A stretch of 64,000 nt of DNA from Paraprevotella sp. (GCA_017937925.1 JAGBCQ010000001.1:1-64000), one strand, 5' to 3'. Shown: positions 36,978-48,280, counted from the first letter of the stretch. Program-made: numbers and translations. Notes: generated from the letters alone by a model not told the origin.

Positions 36978-37196
36978 TTATTTATATCTAAATACAATGC
37001 GACCTTTAGTAAGATCATAAGGACTCATTTCTACTCTTACCTTATCTCCAGGTAGAATCTTAATGTAATGCATTCTCATCTTGCCTGAGATGTGTCCGGT
37101 AATTTCATGTCCATTCTCTAGCTCTACTCTGAACATTGCGTTTGAAAGAGCCTCTACTATTACACCATCTTGTTCAATAGCCGACTGTTTAGCCAT
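36978..37196 (-). CDS. infA: Translation initiation factor IF-1
   Basis: This 72-residue protein is a complete IF-1 with a single S1/OB fold: [30 protein letters not shown] and the C-terminal [21 protein letters not shown]. It binds the ribosomal A site during initiation. It starts 2 bases after the map stop, which implies translational coupling. Confidence 0.98.
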   Translation of the reverse strand: MAKQSAIEQDGVIVEALSNAMFRVELENGHEITGHISGKMRMHYIKILPGDKVRVEMSPYDLTKGRIVFRYK

Positions 37197-37198
37197 AC

Positions 37199-37993
37199 TT
37201 AATATAATTTTCCTTCAATTTTTTCAATTTCTTCAAACGAAGATAATATTTCTGCCTTTCCATGATGTATCGCAATAGTATGCTCAAAGTGTGCAGCTAA
37301 CTTTCCATCGCTTGTCTTTACAGTCCAACGATCTGGCATCATTCCAATCTTAGGTGAGCCTAAAGTTATCATTGGTTCTATTGCTATACACAAACCGTTT
37401 TTAATTAATGGTCCGTTTCCACGGCGACCGTAGTTTGGGACTGCAGGATCTTCATGCATCTTCTTCCCGATACCATGACCTACAAATTCTTTTACTACTC
37501 CATAACCGTTTGACTCGCAATGTTGCTGTACAGCATAACTAATGTCACCAATTCTTTTTCCAGCAATTGCGGTCTCAATACCTAAATAAAGACTCTCTTT
37601 TGTAACTTTTAAGAGGTTCTTTGCCTCTTCTGTTACTTCTCCTACACAAAACGTATAACAAGAATCTCCATTAAATTCATTGAGTAATGCGCCACAATCT
37701 ACAGATACGATATCGCCACTCTCTAGTGGACGATCACTTGGTATGCCATGCACCACTTCATCATTTACAGAAGCAAAAATAGAAGCCGGGAACGCAGGTC
37801 CATACGGATTAGGGAATCCCTTAAAAGTTGGAATTGCACCATTATCCCTTATATATTCCTCAGCCAACTTATCCAACTCCTTAGTTGTAATACCCGGGCG
37901 GATAATTTTAGCTATCTCGGCTAATGCCCCCGCCACAACTTGGTTGGCGGCACGCATCAACTCTATTTCATCTTCAGTTTTAAGAAATATCAT
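37199..37993 (-). CDS. map: Methionine aminopeptidase type I
   Basis: This 264-residue enzyme removes initiator methionine. The metal-binding residues of the pita-bread fold are visible: D in [19 protein letters not shown] (two aspartates), H in [16 protein letters not shown] in AIEPM, and E in HFEHTIAIH near the C-terminus. No N-terminal zinc-finger extension, so it is the short type Ia form. It lies between secY and infA, a common order. Confidence 0.96.
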   Translation of the reverse strand: MIFLKTEDEIELMRAANQVVAGALAEIAKIIRPGITTKELDKLAEEYIRDNGAIPTFKGFPNPYGPAFPASIFASVNDEVVHGIPSDRPLESGDIVSVDCGALLNEFNGDSCYTFCVGEVTEEAKNLLKVTKESLYLGIETAIAGKRIGDISYAVQQHCESNGYGVVKEFVGHGIGKKMHEDPAVPNYGRRGNGPLIKNGLCIAIEPMITLGSPKIGMMPDRWTVKTSDGKLAAHFEHTIAIHHGKAEILSSFEEIEKIEGKLY

Positions 37994-38006
37994 ATGAGAT
38001 AAATTC

Positions 38007-39350
38007 TTAATAAGCAGAGAAACCAGAACGACCGCGAATTCGTCCTGAATTCAACAAACCGTCATAGTGTCTCATGAGAAGATGGCTCTCTATTTGTTGC
38101 AATGTATCCAATACAACACCGACTAAAATCAACAAGGATGTTCCACCAAAGAATTGAGCGAACTCAGCTTTGACGTCCAACAATCCTGCAAAAGCCGGCA
38201 TACATGCGATCAACGCCAAACCTAATGAACCGGGGAATGTAATTCTAGACATAATTACGTCAATGTACTCAGCAGTATCCTTACCTGGTTTAATTCCAGG
38301 AATGAAACCATTGTTACGTTTCATATCCTCAGCCATTTGTGTCGGATTCAATGTAATTGCCGTGTAGAAATACGTAAATGCAATAATCAACAAAGCAAAT
38401 ATAACATTATACAACACACTGGTGTGGTCGACCATCATTTGCATAAACGGAGTTGCTTGATCAACAGACGTAAATCCCATCAACATAACTGGGATGAACA
38501 TCAATGCTTGAGCAAAGATGATAGGCATCACATTAGCCGCGAACAACTTCAATGGAATGTACTGACGCGCACCTCCATATTGTTGTCCACCAACAACTCT
38601 TTTTGCATATTGCACCGGAATTCGTCTTGTACCTTGTACCATTAATATAGCAGCACATATTACTGCCATCAATATAACAAGTTCCAAAATGAACATCAAA
38701 AGTCCACCACCGCTCATATTATTCAAGCGTGCAACAAACTCTTGTCCGAATGCTTCTGGCAAACGAGCTATGATACCAATCATAATGATTAAAGAGACTC
38801 CATTTCCCAACCCTTTGTCTGTAATACGCTCACCTAACCACAACACAAACATACTACCAGCAGCAAGGATTATGGTTGCAGTAACCATAAAACTGAACCA
38901 ACTTATTGTTGGATTCAATGCTCCAGCTGATTGCATTTTCAAATTTGTCAAATAAGCAGGTGCCTGAATAACAAGAATTGCAAGAGTCAAATAACGCGTG
39001 TATTGGTTCATCTTACGACGACCACTCTCACCTTCACGTTGCATTTTTTGGAATGCAGGAACAGCTATACCTAACAACTGAATCACGATGGATGCAGAGA
39101 TGTAAGGCATGATTCCTAACGCAAAGATTGAGGCGTTAGAGAATGCACCTCCCGAGAACATATTCAACAAAGACATCAAACCAGTCTCTGTTTGTGCTTG
39201 CAACGCAGTCAATTGAGATGGATCAATACCTGGAAGTACCACGAATGATCCCAAACGATAGATTGCAACAAACAGAATGGTGATGAGGATCCTTTGTCTA
39301 AGATCCTCAATCTTCCATATGTTCTTTAAGGTTTCAATTAACTTTTTCAT
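38007..39350 (-). CDS. secY: Protein translocase channel subunit SecY
   Basis: This 447-residue protein is the main Sec channel subunit with ten membrane segments. It has the early plug region (LPGIDPSQL, SLLNMFSGGAFSNASIFALGIMPYISASIVIQLL) and the conserved cytoplasmic loops, including RRIPVQYAKRVVGGQQYGGARQYIPLK. It carries all Sec-dependent proteins, including the secreted giants in this window before T9SS sorting. It follows rplO by 5 bases. Confidence 0.97.
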   Translation of the reverse strand: MKKLIETLKNIWKIEDLRQRILITILFVAIYRLGSFVVLPGIDPSQLTALQAQTETGLMSLLNMFSGGAFSNASIFALGIMPYISASIVIQLLGIAVPAFQKMQREGESGRRKMNQYTRYLTLAILVIQAPAYLTNLKMQSAGALNPTISWFSFMVTATIILAAGSMFVLWLGERITDKGLGNGVSLIIMIGIIARLPEAFGQEFVARLNNMSGGGLLMFILELVILMAVICAAILMVQGTRRIPVQYAKRVVGGQQYGGARQYIPLKLFAANVMPIIFAQALMFIPVMLMGFTSVDQATPFMQMMVDHTSVLYNVIFALLIIAFTYFYTAITLNPTQMAEDMKRNNGFIPGIKPGKDTAEYIDVIMSRITFPGSLGLALIACMPAFAGLLDVKAEFAQFFGGTSLLILVGVVLDTLQQIESHLLMRHYDGLLNSGRIRGRSGFSAY

Positions 39351-39355
39351 TGAAT

Positions 39356-39802
39356 TTAAAGTTTTGTAGCGTTACCACCTACAGCAACAATGGCAGCTTC
39401 TGCGCTCTTAGAGAATGCATTAGCTTCTACGTTTACTTTAGAAGTAAGCTGACCGTTACCTAAAACTTTTACCAATTGCTTGCCTGAAGTCAAACCTGCA
39501 GCGGCAAAATCTGCCAATCCTACAGTTTCCAAATTCTTAGCAGTAACCAAAGCTTGGATTGTATCAAGATTTATCGCTTTATACTCAACGCGATTGATAT
39601 TCTTGAAACCGAATTTCGGCAAACGACGTTGCAAAGGCATCTGACCGCCCTCAAAACCAATTTTCTTCTTATAACCAGATCTTGCTTTCGCACCTTTGTG
39701 TCCACGAGTAGAAGTACCGCCCAATCCTGAACCTGCACCACGACCAACTCTCTTACGAGTTTGCACGGAACCACAAGCTGGCTTTAAAGTATTTAATTTC
39801 AT
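39356..39802 (-). CDS. rplO: 50S ribosomal protein L15
   Basis: This 148-residue L15 begins MKLNTLKPACGSVQTRKRVGRGAGSGLGGTSTRGHKG, the Gly/Arg-rich extension that enters the 50S core, followed by FEGGQMPLQRRLPKFGF. Complete and in its normal place between rpmD and secY. Confidence 0.97.
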   Translation of the reverse strand: MKLNTLKPACGSVQTRKRVGRGAGSGLGGTSTRGHKGAKARSGYKKKIGFEGGQMPLQRRLPKFGFKNINRVEYKAINLDTIQALVTAKNLETVGLADFAAAGLTSGKQLVKVLGNGQLTSKVNVEANAFSKSAEAAIVAVGGNATKL

Positions 39803-39827
39803 TTCGTATCAATTTAATAGTAAATAA

Positions 39828-40004
39828 TTAATCTACGACTTTCACCAAGTGATGAAGCTTGCGAATCATACCGCGAGCCGATGGAGTATCTTCAATCTCA
39901 ACTACTTGATTCAGTTTTCTCAGACCTAATGTATCAAGAGTTCTCTTTTGATCTATAGGTGAGCCTATTCTGCTCTTTACTTGCTTAACTTTTATAGTTG
40001 CCAT
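39828..40004 (-). CDS. rpmD: 50S ribosomal protein L30
   Basis: I start this 58-residue L30 at the ATG at 40004 ([14 protein letters not shown]). A good Shine-Dalgarno sequence GGAGG lies 8 bases upstream, and the in-frame TTG at 40010 only adds two residues. The rest ([22 protein letters not shown]) is typical. Normal place between rpsE and rplO. Confidence 0.96.
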   Translation of the reverse strand: MATIKVKQVKSRIGSPIDQKRTLDTLGLRKLNQVVEIEDTPSARGMIRKLHHLVKVVD

Positions 40005-40017
40005 ATTCAAAACCTCC

Positions 40018-40530
40018 TTATCCTCTAAATACTTTATCTAAATTCACTCCACGGTTTTGTGCAATAGTTCTAGCATCACGCATCTCAGCTAATGCTAAGA
40101 TTGTAGCTTTAACTAAGTTGTGAGGATTTGAAGATCCTTTTGACTTAGCCAAACAGTCTGTAATACCAACACTCTCACATACCGCACGCATTGCTCCACC
40201 GGCAACAACACCTGTTCCGGTTGATGCTGGTTTGATGAATACTTCAGCACCACCAAACTTTGCAGCTTGCTCATGAGGCACAGTACCATTCAATACAGGA
40301 ACTTTAACCAAGTTTTTCTTTGCAGCCTCTACACCTTTAGCTATAGCAGCTGTTACTTCACCGGCTTTTCCAAGTCCCCAACCAATGATACCATTACCAT
40401 TACCTACTACAACAATGGCAGCAAAAGTAAATGTTCTACCACCTTTTGTTACTTTGGTAACACGATTGATAGCAACCAATCTGTCCTTTAATTCGATATC
40501 ACTGCTTATCTTAACTCTATTAATTGCCAT
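40018..40530 (-). CDS. rpsE: 30S ribosomal protein S5
   Basis: This 170-residue S5 has the double-stranded-RNA-binding N-terminal domain ([42 protein letters not shown]) and the C-terminal domain with [20 protein letters not shown]5 affects decoding accuracy. Complete. Confidence 0.97.
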   Translation of the reverse strand: MAINRVKISSDIELKDRLVAINRVTKVTKGGRTFTFAAIVVVGNGNGIIGWGLGKAGEVTAAIAKGVEAAKKNLVKVPVLNGTVPHEQAAKFGGAEVFIKPASTGTGVVAGGAMRAVCESVGITDCLAKSKGSSNPHNLVKATILALAEMRDARTIAQNRGVNLDKVFRG

Positions 40531-40536
40531 AATCCA

Positions 40537-40878
40537 TTAAAATTTAAGTCCTCCGTTACGTGCTGCGTCAGCAACTTCTTTCACTCTTCCGTGATACAAG
40601 TAACCATTACGGTCAAAAACAACAGTTGTAATTCCGGCCTCTAAAGCTTTCTTGGCAATCAACTCACCAACTTTTGCAGCTTGTTCCTTCTTAGGCATTA
40701 CTTCCATACCCAAAGAAGAAGCAGCAGCCAAGGTTTTTCCGGTTACGTCATTGATAACTTGAACGTAAATTTGTTTGTTACTTCTAAACACTGACATACG
40801 CGGACGTTCAGCAGTACCTGAAATCTTATTGCGTACTCTATACTTAATCTTGATTCGTCTTTCTAATTTCGTTGTCAT
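40537..40878 (-). CDS. rplR: 50S ribosomal protein L18
   Basis: This 113-residue L18 ([38 protein letters not shown] and the C-terminal [28 protein letters not shown]) binds 5S rRNA. Normal length; 6 bases before rpsE. Confidence 0.97.
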   Translation of the reverse strand: MTTKLERRIKIKYRVRNKISGTAERPRMSVFRSNKQIYVQVINDVTGKTLAAASSLGMEVMPKKEQAAKVGELIAKKALEAGITTVVFDRNGYLYHGRVKEVADAARNGGLKF

Positions 40879-40896
40879 AATCTTACAATTTTAAAA

Positions 40897-41469
40897 TTAC
40901 TTAGCACCAGCTGATTTACCAGACTTTCTACGAATTTGCTCACCAACGAACAAAACACCCTTTCCTTTATAAGGTTCAGGTTTACGGAAAGAACGAATTT
41001 TTGCACAAACTTGACCTAACAATTGTTTGTCGCAAGACTCCAATATAATCAGAGGATTCTGATTTCTTTCAGACTTGGTTTCTACCTTAATCTCATTCGG
41101 CAATTGGAAGAAAATGCTATGGGTATAACCCAAAGAAAACTCTACAAGGTTGCCTTGGTTGCTAGCGCGGAATCCGACACCTACAAGTTCCATTTTCTTA
41201 ACATAACCTTCAGAAACTCCTACTACCATGTTGTTAATCAAAGAACGATACAACCCATGGAAAGCTTGCTTTTGCTTTGTTTCAACAGTGTCGTTCTGTT
41301 CATCAATAGTAAGAACTAACTCAGCACCAGTATTTTCAATTTTAATTGAAGGATGTACTGCTTGAGTCATTTCTCCCTTAGGTCCTTTTACAGAAACTAC
41401 ATTCTCATCATTTACCGTTACAGTTACTCCGGCAGGGATGCTAATTGGCAATTTTCCTATTCTTGACAT
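40897..41469 (-). CDS. rplF: 50S ribosomal protein L6
   Basis: I start at the ATG at 41469 (MSRIGKLPISIPAGV), giving 190 residues. A GGAGG Shine-Dalgarno lies just upstream, and the longer frame to 41499 overlaps the end of rpsH. Both halves of the duplicated L6 fold are present, with the C-terminal FRKPEPYKGKGVLFVGE. Confidence 0.96.
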   Translation of the reverse strand: MSRIGKLPISIPAGVTVTVNDENVVSVKGPKGEMTQAVHPSIKIENTGAELVLTIDEQNDTVETKQKQAFHGLYRSLINNMVVGVSEGYVKKMELVGVGFRASNQGNLVEFSLGYTHSIFFQLPNEIKVETKSERNQNPLIILESCDKQLLGQVCAKIRSFRKPEPYKGKGVLFVGEQIRRKSGKSAGAK

Positions 41470-41483
41470 ATTCAATCCTCCAA

Positions 41484-41879
41484 TTAATATACATAACAAA
41501 GAACTTCACCACCGATTTTTAATTCGGCAGCTTCCTTGTCTGTCATTACACCTTTGGATGTAGATATGATTGCAATACCCAATCCGTTAATAACTCTCGG
41601 CATGTCCTTATAACCGGTATATTTACGCATACCCGGAGTAGACACACGAATCAATTTCTTGATTGCGTTCACTTTGTTCACTGAATCATACTTCAGCGCA
41701 ACTTTAATTGTCCCTTGAGGGCCATCTTCTACGAACTTATAGTTCAAGATATAGCCCTTGTCGAAAAGGATCTTTGTGATTTCCTTTTTCAAATTTGACG
41801 CAGGCACCTCTACCACTCTGTGCTTAGCTTGAATGGCATTACGCAAACGCGTCAAATAATCTGCTATTGGATCTGTCAT
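41484..41879 (-). CDS. rpsH: 30S ribosomal protein S8
   Basis: I start at the ATG at 41879 (MTDPIADYLTRLRNA), the family-typical N-terminus, giving 131 residues; the open frame continues 13 codons further upstream without family similarity. The C-terminal STSKGVMTDKEAAELKIGGEVLCYVY is typical. In E. coli S8 represses the spc operon; no such site is identified here. Confidence 0.96.
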   Translation of the reverse strand: MTDPIADYLTRLRNAIQAKHRVVEVPASNLKKEITKILFDKGYILNYKFVEDGPQGTIKVALKYDSVNKVNAIKKLIRVSTPGMRKYTGYKDMPRVINGLGIAIISTSKGVMTDKEAAELKIGGEVLCYVY

Positions 41880-41933
41880 TTTATAAAAAATTTTAATTAA
41901 TCGGGACTCTCCCGACAATATTAAATAAATAAA

Positions 41934-42233
41934 TTACCAGCTTGACTTTTTAACTCCGGGAATCAAACCACTTGAAGCCATTTCACGGAACTGGATACGT
42001 GAAATACCAAATTGACGCATATATCCTTTTGGACGTCCAGTCAATTTGCAACGATTGTGCAAACGGATTGGATTAGCGTTCTTTGGGATTCTTTGCAACT
42101 TTTGAGCAGCCTCAAAAGCCTCAATTGGATCACCAGTATTCACGATTTTCTTCAAAGCGGCACGCTTCTCGGCATATTTAGCTACCATCTTGGCTCTTTT
42201 TACCTCACGAGCCTTCATTGATTCTTTTGCCAT
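41934..42233 (-). CDS. rpsN: 30S ribosomal protein S14, zinc-free type
   Basis: This 99-residue S14 is the long form without the CxxC zinc ribbon. It has [24 protein letters not shown] and the C-terminal [33 protein letters not shown]. Like the L36 in this cluster it does not need zinc. Confidence 0.96.
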   Translation of the reverse strand: MAKESMKAREVKRAKMVAKYAEKRAALKKIVNTGDPIEAFEAAQKLQRIPKNANPIRLHNRCKLTGRPKGYMRQFGISRIQFREMASSGLIPGVKKSSW

Positions 42234-42239
42234 ATCGTA

Positions 42240-42797
42240 TTAATCGTTTTTAGCGTTTTTAAAAGGTAAGCCGAACTCCTTGAGCAATGCATAACCTTCC
42301 TCATCGGTCTTAGCTGTTGTCACAAAAGTGATATTCATACCAAGAATACGTTCGATAGAGTCAATGTTAATTTCAGGGAAAATGATTTGTTCCTGAATAC
42401 CCAAAGTATAGTTTCCACGTCCATCAAACTTGCTTTCAATACCTTTGAAGTCACGGATACGTGGTAATGCAACACGTACCAATTTCTCCAAGAACTCATA
42501 CATTCTCTCACGACGCAATGTTACCATTACACCGATAGGCATCTTTTTACGCAACTTGAAGTTTGCAACGTCTTTTTTGGAAACAGTAGCTACGGCCTTC
42601 TGACCTGTGATAGCTGAAATCTCATTAATTGCAATATCAATAATTTTCTTATCAGCAGTTGCCATACCCAAACCTTGATTGATAACAATCTTCTTGAGCA
42701 CTGGAATCTGCATAGTTGAAGTATAATTGAATTGCTTCTTCAACGCAGGAGCGATACGCTCTGCATATTCTTTCTTAAGGCTTGCAGTATTTCCCAT
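42240..42797 (-). CDS. rplE: 50S ribosomal protein L5
   Basis: This 185-residue L5 ([62 protein letters not shown]) binds 5S rRNA and contacts the P-site tRNA. The start overlaps the rplX stop by one base, which implies coupled translation. Confidence 0.97.
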   Translation of the reverse strand: MGNTASLKKEYAERIAPALKKQFNYTSTMQIPVLKKIVINQGLGMATADKKIIDIAINEISAITGQKAVATVSKKDVANFKLRKKMPIGVMVTLRRERMYEFLEKLVRVALPRIRDFKGIESKFDGRGNYTLGIQEQIIFPEINIDSIERILGMNITFVTTAKTDEEGYALLKEFGLPFKNAKND

Positions 42798-43117
42798 TAC
42801 TTAATCTCCTCTCCTGATTTTTTTGCATAACGAACCAACTTGCCGTCTGCGTTTAATTTTCTACCAATACGTGTCGGTTTGCCTGTTTTAGGATCAAGAA
42901 CATTCAAGTTAGAAATATGGATAGCAGCTTCTTGCTTCACGATTCCACCTTGAGGATTCTTTGCGCTTGGCTTTTGGCTTTTTGAAACCATGTTCAAGCC
43001 TTCAACGATGGCACGTTGTTTTTCAACGAACACCTTCAACACTTTACCTGTGCGGCCTTTATCTTCACCGGCATTCACGTAAACTGTATCGCCTTTTTTA
43101 ATATGTAACTTACTCAT
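42797..43117 (-). CDS. rplX: 50S ribosomal protein L24
   Basis: This 106-residue L24 begins [29 protein letters not shown] (KOW motif) and continues with [33 protein letters not shown]. It helps initiate 50S assembly. Complete. Confidence 0.97.
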   Translation of the reverse strand: MSKLHIKKGDTVYVNAGEDKGRTGKVLKVFVEKQRAIVEGLNMVSKSQKPSAKNPQGGIVKQEAAIHISNLNVLDPKTGKPTRIGRKLNADGKLVRYAKKSGEEIK

Positions 43118-43138
43118 TACTTTATATTTCTAAAAAAA

Positions 43139-43504
43139 TTAAAGTACTTCAGGTGCCAAAGAAACTACTTTCATGTTTGCAGCACGCAACTCACGGGCAA
43201 CAGGGCCGAATATACGACTTCCTCTCAACTCACCTGCGTTATTCAAAAGAACGCAAGCATTATCATCAAAACGGATGTATGAACCGTCAGCACGACGGAT
43301 CTCCTTCTTAGTACGTACAATCAAAGCTTTTGATACTGCACCTTTTTTAACATCACTTGATGGGATTACACTCTTGATAGAGACTACAATCACATCACCA
43401 ACAGAAGCATAGCGTCTTTTTGTTCCGCCCAATACGCGGATACAAAGTGCCTCACGTGCACCGCTATTATCTGCTACTACTAATCTAGATTCTGCTTGTA
43501 TCAT
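43139..43504 (-). CDS. rplN: 50S ribosomal protein L14
   Basis: This 121-residue L14 begins [27 protein letters not shown] and ends [10 protein letters not shown]. It lies at the subunit interface. Normal length and position between rpsQ and rplX. Confidence 0.97.
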   Translation of the reverse strand: MIQAESRLVVADNSGAREALCIRVLGGTKRRYASVGDVIVVSIKSVIPSSDVKKGAVSKALIVRTKKEIRRADGSYIRFDDNACVLLNNAGELRGSRIFGPVARELRAANMKVVSLAPEVL

Positions 43505-43506
43505 AA

Positions 43507-43764
43507 TTACTTAGCTCTTTCTACGATTTCTACAACTCTCCAACATTTTGTTTTGCTCAAAGGACGAGTCTCCATAATCAACACTGTGTCACCAACATGA
43601 CAATCATTCTTCTCGTCGTGAGCATGGTACTTTTTCGTTTTAGAAACGAACTTACCATAAATCGGGTGTTTTTCCTTGAACTTAGCAGCTACAACAATGG
43701 TCTTATCCATTTTGTCGCTTATCACAACACCTGTTCTTGTTTTTCTTAAATTTCTAGCTTCCAT
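43507..43764 (-). CDS. rpsQ: 30S ribosomal protein S17
   Basis: I favour the ATG at 43764 ([22 protein letters not shown]), giving 85 residues. An in-frame ATG at 43776 overlaps the rpmC stop (TAATG) and would add four residues, so coupled translation from there is also possible. The OB-fold signatures ([30 protein letters not shown]) are intact. Confidence 0.95.
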   Translation of the reverse strand: MEARNLRKTRTGVVISDKMDKTIVVAAKFKEKHPIYGKFVSKTKKYHAHDEKNDCHVGDTVLIMETRPLSKTKCWRVVEIVERAK

Positions 43765-43775
43765 GTGGACCATCA

Positions 43776-43970
43776 TTATTTATTAAGTTCTCTCTGACGT
43801 AACTCAGTCTTCATTCGAGCGATATTACGACGTGCTGCTTTAATTTGTGCAGGATTCTCTAACGGAGAGACAGAATGGTTTAACAGCATCTGAGTGTAGT
43901 TAGCTTCTTCTGTTTGAATACGCTCTGCCAATTCATTGGTTGCTAATTCTTTTATTTCTGCATTCTTCAT
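43776..43970 (-). CDS. rpmC: 50S ribosomal protein L29
   Basis: This 64-residue all-helical L29 begins [18 protein letters not shown] and ends with the typical [17 protein letters not shown]. It lies near the peptide exit tunnel. It starts 2 bases after the rplP stop. Confidence 0.96.
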   Translation of the reverse strand: MKNAEIKELATNELAERIQTEEANYTQMLLNHSVSPLENPAQIKAARRNIARMKTELRQRELNK

Positions 43971-43972
43971 AA

Positions 43973-44398
43973 TTAAGCGTTTTTATCGTAATCACGTCTA
44001 ACAATAAACTTAGTTGTCACTGGAAGTTTTTGTGCAGCGAGGCGCAAAGCTTCCTTAGCCACTTCATAAGATACTCCCTCTACTTCAAAGATAATACGTC
44101 CCGGAGTGATTGGGAATACATATCCTACAGGGTCTCCCTTACCCTTACCCATACGCACGTCTGCCGGCTTCTTGGTTACAGGTTTATCAGGGAATATACG
44201 AATCCAAATTTGACCTTCACGTTGCATGTAACGAGTCACAGCAATACGGGCAGCCTCAATCTGACGACCAGTAATCCAGTGCGTATCGAGAGACTTGATG
44301 CCGAATGATCCGAAAGCCAATTGGTTACCGCGTTGAGCATTACCCTTGCAACGTCCTTTCTGCGGTCTTCTATATTTTGTTCTTTTCGGTTGTAACAT
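43973..44398 (-). CDS. rplP: 50S ribosomal protein L16
   Basis: This 141-residue L16 begins [25 protein letters not shown] and has [24 protein letters not shown], the conserved loop that reaches the A-site tRNA. Complete. Confidence 0.97.
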   Translation of the reverse strand: MLQPKRTKYRRPQKGRCKGNAQRGNQLAFGSFGIKSLDTHWITGRQIEAARIAVTRYMQREGQIWIRIFPDKPVTKKPADVRMGKGKGDPVGYVFPITPGRIIFEVEGVSYEVAKEALRLAAQKLPVTTKFIVRRDYDKNA

Positions 44399-44416
44399 AA
44401 TTCTTAAAATTCAAAA

Positions 44417-45139
44417 TTAACGATTATTGTTCTTCTTTTTACGGAAGTTTTTGCCACCGTTGTTACCACGGCCACTCTCTTTTGGTTGTGTGAAGTTTGG
44501 TGTCAAATCACGCTTTCCATATACTTCGCCACGGCAAATCCACACTTTGATACCTAACAAACCAACTTTCGTCAAAGCTTCAGCTTGGCAATAGTCGATA
44601 TCTGCACGGAATGTATGCAACGGTGTACGTCCTTCCTTGTACATTTCTGAACGTGCCATTTCAGCACCATTCAAACGTCCAGAGATAAGAACTTTAATAC
44701 CTTCTGCACCACTTCTCATAGTGTTAGCGATAGCCATCTTGATAGCGCGACGATATGCGATTTTACCTTCAACTTGGCGAGCGATATTGTTAGCAATAAT
44801 CACTGCATCGAGCTCTGGCTTCTTTACTTCGAAAATGTTGATTTGGATATCCTTATCGGTAATCTTCTTCAACTCTTCCTTCAACTTGTCAACTTCCTGA
44901 CCACCTTTACCAATGATCAAACCCGGACGTGCAGTACAAACTGTAATCGTCACAAGTTTCAAGGTACGTTCAATAACGATTCTTGATACACTAGCCTGAG
45001 CTAAACGAGCATTCAAGTACTTACGGATTTTGCTATCCTCTAGAAGAGAATCTCCAAAGTCCTTGCCTCCGTACCAGTTAGAATCCCAACCTCTAATTAT
45101 ACCTAATCGGTTGCTTATCGGATTTACTTTCTGTCCCAT
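44417..45139 (-). CDS. rpsC: 30S ribosomal protein S3
   Basis: This 240-residue S3 begins [28 protein letters not shown] and contains the KH domain [18 protein letters not shown] (about 75-92). The C-terminal domain has [14 protein letters not shown] and ends in an Asn/Lys-rich tail. It lies at the mRNA entry. Complete. Confidence 0.97.
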   Translation of the reverse strand: MGQKVNPISNRLGIIRGWDSNWYGGKDFGDSLLEDSKIRKYLNARLAQASVSRIVIERTLKLVTITVCTARPGLIIGKGGQEVDKLKEELKKITDKDIQINIFEVKKPELDAVIIANNIARQVEGKIAYRRAIKMAIANTMRSGAEGIKVLISGRLNGAEMARSEMYKEGRTPLHTFRADIDYCQAEALTKVGLLGIKVWICRGEVYGKRDLTPNFTQPKESGRGNNGGKNFRKKKNNNR

Positions 45140-45150
45140 ACTATTTTCAA

Positions 45151-45549
45151 TTAATCATTAGTTTTAGTGCCCACGAACAAAGTCACGTGATTTGAACGTT
45201 TGCGGATTCTATAACCTCTACCCTGTGGAGCTGGTCTCATTCTCTTCAATGTAGCACCACAGTCAACATAAATTTTTGTCACGAACAATTCGCCATCTTC
45301 GGCTTTACGATCGTTCTTTTGTTCCCAGTTTGCAATAGCAGAGCGCAATAACTTCTCTACATCTGCAGAAGCAGCTTTTGAAGAGAACTTCAAAGTTCCA
45401 AGTGCTCTGTTCACCTCCATACCACGAATCATATCAACCACATATCTCATCTTACGTGGAGAGGAAGGTACATTCTGCAACTTTGCAAAATATTGGGTTT
45501 TTAGGGCTTCTTTTCTTTTTTCAGCCGCAATTTTCTTTCTTGCTCCCAT
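45151..45549 (-). CDS. rplV: 50S ribosomal protein L22
   Basis: This 132-residue L22 has [27 protein letters not shown] and the C-terminal hairpin [20 protein letters not shown] that lines the exit tunnel. The wild-type-like loop gives no sign of macrolide resistance changes. Complete. Confidence 0.97.
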   Translation of the reverse strand: MGARKKIAAEKRKEALKTQYFAKLQNVPSSPRKMRYVVDMIRGMEVNRALGTLKFSSKAASADVEKLLRSAIANWEQKNDRKAEDGELFVTKIYVDCGATLKRMRPAPQGRGYRIRKRSNHVTLFVGTKTND

Positions 45550-45585
45550 TTATATTTTACTTTATTATTTCAATAAACAACCTGC

Positions 45586-45855
45586 TTATTTCTTCTTGTT
45601 ACCGGCATGGCCACCGAACTTACGAGTAGGCGCAAACTCGCCCAACTTGTGTCCAACCATATTCTCAGTAACGTAAACAGGAATAAACTTATTTCCGTTA
45701 TGAACTGCAATGGTATGACCTACAAAATCAGGAGATATCATTGAAGCTCTGGCCCAAGTCTTTACTACACTCTTCTTACCGCTCTCATTCATTGCGAGAA
45801 CTTTCTTTTCGAGCTTAAATTCAATATATGGACCTTTTTTTAATGAACGACTCAT
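45586..45855 (-). CDS. rpsS: 30S ribosomal protein S19
   Basis: This 89-residue S19 begins [20 protein letters not shown] and ends with [20 protein letters not shown]. It binds the 30S head with S13. Complete. Confidence 0.97.
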   Translation of the reverse strand: MSRSLKKGPYIEFKLEKKVLAMNESGKKSVVKTWARASMISPDFVGHTIAVHNGNKFIPVYVTENMVGHKLGEFAPTRKFGGHAGNKKK

Positions 45856-45872
45856 AATTTACTCAGATTTAC

Positions 45873-46700
45873 TTATTTCTTATTACATCTTTCGATTATA
45901 TACTTGTTAGATTGCTTCTTAGGAGCTCTTGTCTTCAAGCCCTTAGCATACAATCCCTTGCGTGAACGTGGATGACCTCCGGATTGACGTCCTTCACCAC
46001 CACCCATCGGGTGATCATGCGGGTTCATAACAACACCACGGTTGTGAGGACGACGGCCCAACCAACGAGAGCGTCCAGCCTTTCCTGAACTTTCCAACGC
46101 ATGGTCAGAGTTTCCTACACTACCCACAGTTGCCTTACATGCGCTAAGAATCTGACGAGTCTCGCCAGAAGGCAACTTAATCACGCAGTAACGTCCCTCA
46201 CGAGATGTCAACTGAGCAAAATTACCTGCAGAACGGACTAACAAAGCACCTTGTCCCGGACGTAACTCAATATTATGAATTACTGTACCTACGGGGATGT
46301 TTTGCAAAGGAAGTGCATTACCGATTTCGGGAGCTGCATCCTTTCCTGACATCAATGTGCTACCTACCTGCAAGCCGTTAGGAGCAATAATATAACGTTT
46401 CTCTCCATCAGCATAATACAACAGAGCAATACGAGCCGAACGGTTCGGATCGTACTCAATTGTCTTAACAACTGCTGGAACACCATCTTTCTCTCTCTTG
46501 AAGTCGATAAAACGGAATCTTCTCTTGTGACCGCCACCTAAATAACGCATTGTCATGCGTCCTACGTTGTTACGACCACCTGATGATTTTTTACCACATA
46601 CAAGAGACTTCTCTGGTACCGATGCAGTAATCTCTTCAAAAGTACCAATAATCTTGTGTCTCTGCCCTGGTGTCGTGGGCTTAAATTTACGTACTGCCAT
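45873..46700 (-). CDS. rplB: 50S ribosomal protein L2
   Basis: This 275-residue L2 has the RNA-binding core ([40 protein letters not shown]) and the C-terminal [21 protein letters not shown] with the conserved histidine needed for peptidyl transfer. Complete. Confidence 0.98.
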   Translation of the reverse strand: MAVRKFKPTTPGQRHKIIGTFEEITASVPEKSLVCGKKSSGGRNNVGRMTMRYLGGGHKRRFRFIDFKREKDGVPAVVKTIEYDPNRSARIALLYYADGEKRYIIAPNGLQVGSTLMSGKDAAPEIGNALPLQNIPVGTVIHNIELRPGQGALLVRSAGNFAQLTSREGRYCVIKLPSGETRQILSACKATVGSVGNSDHALESSGKAGRSRWLGRRPHNRGVVMNPHDHPMGGGEGRQSGGHPRSRKGLYAKGLKTRAPKKQSNKYIIERCNKK

Positions 46701-46707
46701 CTTTTAT

Positions 46708-46998
46708 TTAAATATTGCTATAAAAATCAATTGTATCACCTTCTTTCAAAGTGACAATAGCTTTCTTAAACGCGTTTGTGCGTCCTTGAATAAGACCTGA
46801 ACGAGTGTAACGACTCTTTGACTTTCCTGAATAAACGCAAGTATTCACTGCAACTACAGTTACATTATACAAAGCTTCGACTTCCTTCTTAATCTCAAGT
46901 TTATTAGCATTAGGACGTACAACGAAGCCGAACTTATTCTGCTTCTCTGTAATTGCGGTCATTTTCTCAGTGACCAACGGTTTAACTATATATCCCAT
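46708..46998 (-). CDS. rplW: 50S ribosomal protein L23
   Basis: This 96-residue L23 begins MGYIVKPLVTEKMTAITEKQNKFGFVVRPNANKLEIKKEVE. It forms the docking site for signal recognition particle and trigger factor at the tunnel exit. Complete. Confidence 0.97.
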   Translation of the reverse strand: MGYIVKPLVTEKMTAITEKQNKFGFVVRPNANKLEIKKEVEALYNVTVVAVNTCVYSGKSKSRYTRSGLIQGRTNAFKKAIVTLKEGDTIDFYSNI

Positions 46999-47012
46999 AA
47001 TGTTACTTTTCC

Positions 47013-47642
47013 TTATTTGGTTAAGATTTCATCGACAACTTTTAGCGAGTCTTCAGTCACAACCATAACATCTGCGTTCAACACCTTGTATGTGTTCAGC
47101 GCAGAAGCGATCATAACATTGACACGTTCAATATTACGAGCCGACAAATATACGTTTTTATCTGCACCCGGCAATACGAACAACGCCTTTTTGCCATTAA
47201 CTTTAAGATTATTTATGATTTCTATGAATTGTTTAGTCTTTGGAGCCTCCATTGTAAAGTCTTCAACAACCACAATCGCATTTTCTTGAGCTTTATATGC
47301 CAAGGCTGACTTACGAGCCAAAACCTTAACTTTTTTGTTCAATTTGAAACCGTAATCACGAGGTTTCGGACCGAACACGCGACCTCCACCTACCAATACG
47401 GGAGAATTGATGTCACCGCGACGTGCACCACCACCACCTTTTTGGCGTCCTAACTTACGAGTAGAACCGCTTACTTCACTTCTTTCCTTTGACTTAGCTG
47501 TTCCTTGACGTTGATTAGCCATAAATTGCTTTACATCAAGATAGATAGCATGGTCATTAGGTTCGATATTGAAGATAGCATCATTCAGAAGAACTTTTCT
47601 TCCGGTATCTTCACCTTTGATATTTAATACGCTAACTTCCAT
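47013..47642 (-). CDS. rplD: 50S ribosomal protein L4
   Basis: This 209-residue L4 has the tunnel loop ([44 protein letters not shown]) and the globular domain. The start overlaps the rplC stop by one base, implying coupled translation. In E. coli L4 represses the S10 operon; I cannot show that here. Confidence 0.97.
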   Translation of the reverse strand: MEVSVLNIKGEDTGRKVLLNDAIFNIEPNDHAIYLDVKQFMANQRQGTAKSKERSEVSGSTRKLGRQKGGGGARRGDINSPVLVGGGRVFGPKPRDYGFKLNKKVKVLARKSALAYKAQENAIVVVEDFTMEAPKTKQFIEIINNLKVNGKKALFVLPGADKNVYLSARNIERVNVMIASALNTYKVLNADVMVVTEDSLKVVDEILTK

Positions 47643-48259
47643 TATTTCTCAATTATTACGATTGAACCATTGTAACCCGGAACAGAACCCTTAATCAAAA
47701 GTAAGTTGTGTTCAGGAATCACCTTTAACACTTGAAGATTTTGTACAGTCACACGCTCGTTACCCATTTGTCCGGCCATACGCAATCCCTTGAAAACCTT
47801 TGCGGGATATGAGCAGGCACCAATTGAACCCGGCTTGCGGGCACGGTTGTGCTGTCCGTGAGTAGTTTGACCTACACCACCAAAACCATGACGTTTTACA
47901 ACGCCTTGGAAGCCGCGACCTTTTGAGGTACCAACAACGTCAACAAAAGATGCTCCTTCGAACATTTCTACTGTTACGGTGTCACCCAAATTTAACTCTT
48001 GTTCAAATCCTGTAAACTCGGCCAAGTGTCTCTTGGCGGTAGTACCGGCTTTTTTAAAGTGTCCCATCATAGGCGCTGTAGTATTCTTTTCCTTTGCTTC
48101 TTGGAAGCCAAGTTGAATAGCTGCATAACCATCTTTCTCAACACTCTTTACCTGAGTTACTACACAAGGACCAGCTTCGATAACAGTGCATGGTACATTC
48201 TTACCATCGGCACTGAAAACGGATGTCATTCCGATTTTCTTTCCTAATAATCCTGGCAT
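47642..48259 (-). CDS. rplC: 50S ribosomal protein L3
   Basis: This 205-residue L3 begins [32 protein letters not shown] and contains the long loop [40 protein letters not shown] that reaches the peptidyl transferase centre. Complete. Confidence 0.97.
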   Translation of the reverse strand: MPGLLGKKIGMTSVFSADGKNVPCTVIEAGPCVVTQVKSVEKDGYAAIQLGFQEAKEKNTTAPMMGHFKKAGTTAKRHLAEFTGFEQELNLGDTVTVEMFEGASFVDVVGTSKGRGFQGVVKRHGFGGVGQTTHGQHNRARKPGSIGACSYPAKVFKGLRMAGQMGNERVTVQNLQVLKVIPEHNLLLIKGSVPGYNGSIVIIEK

Positions 48260-48280
48260 TTCAGTTAATTTTTAATGATA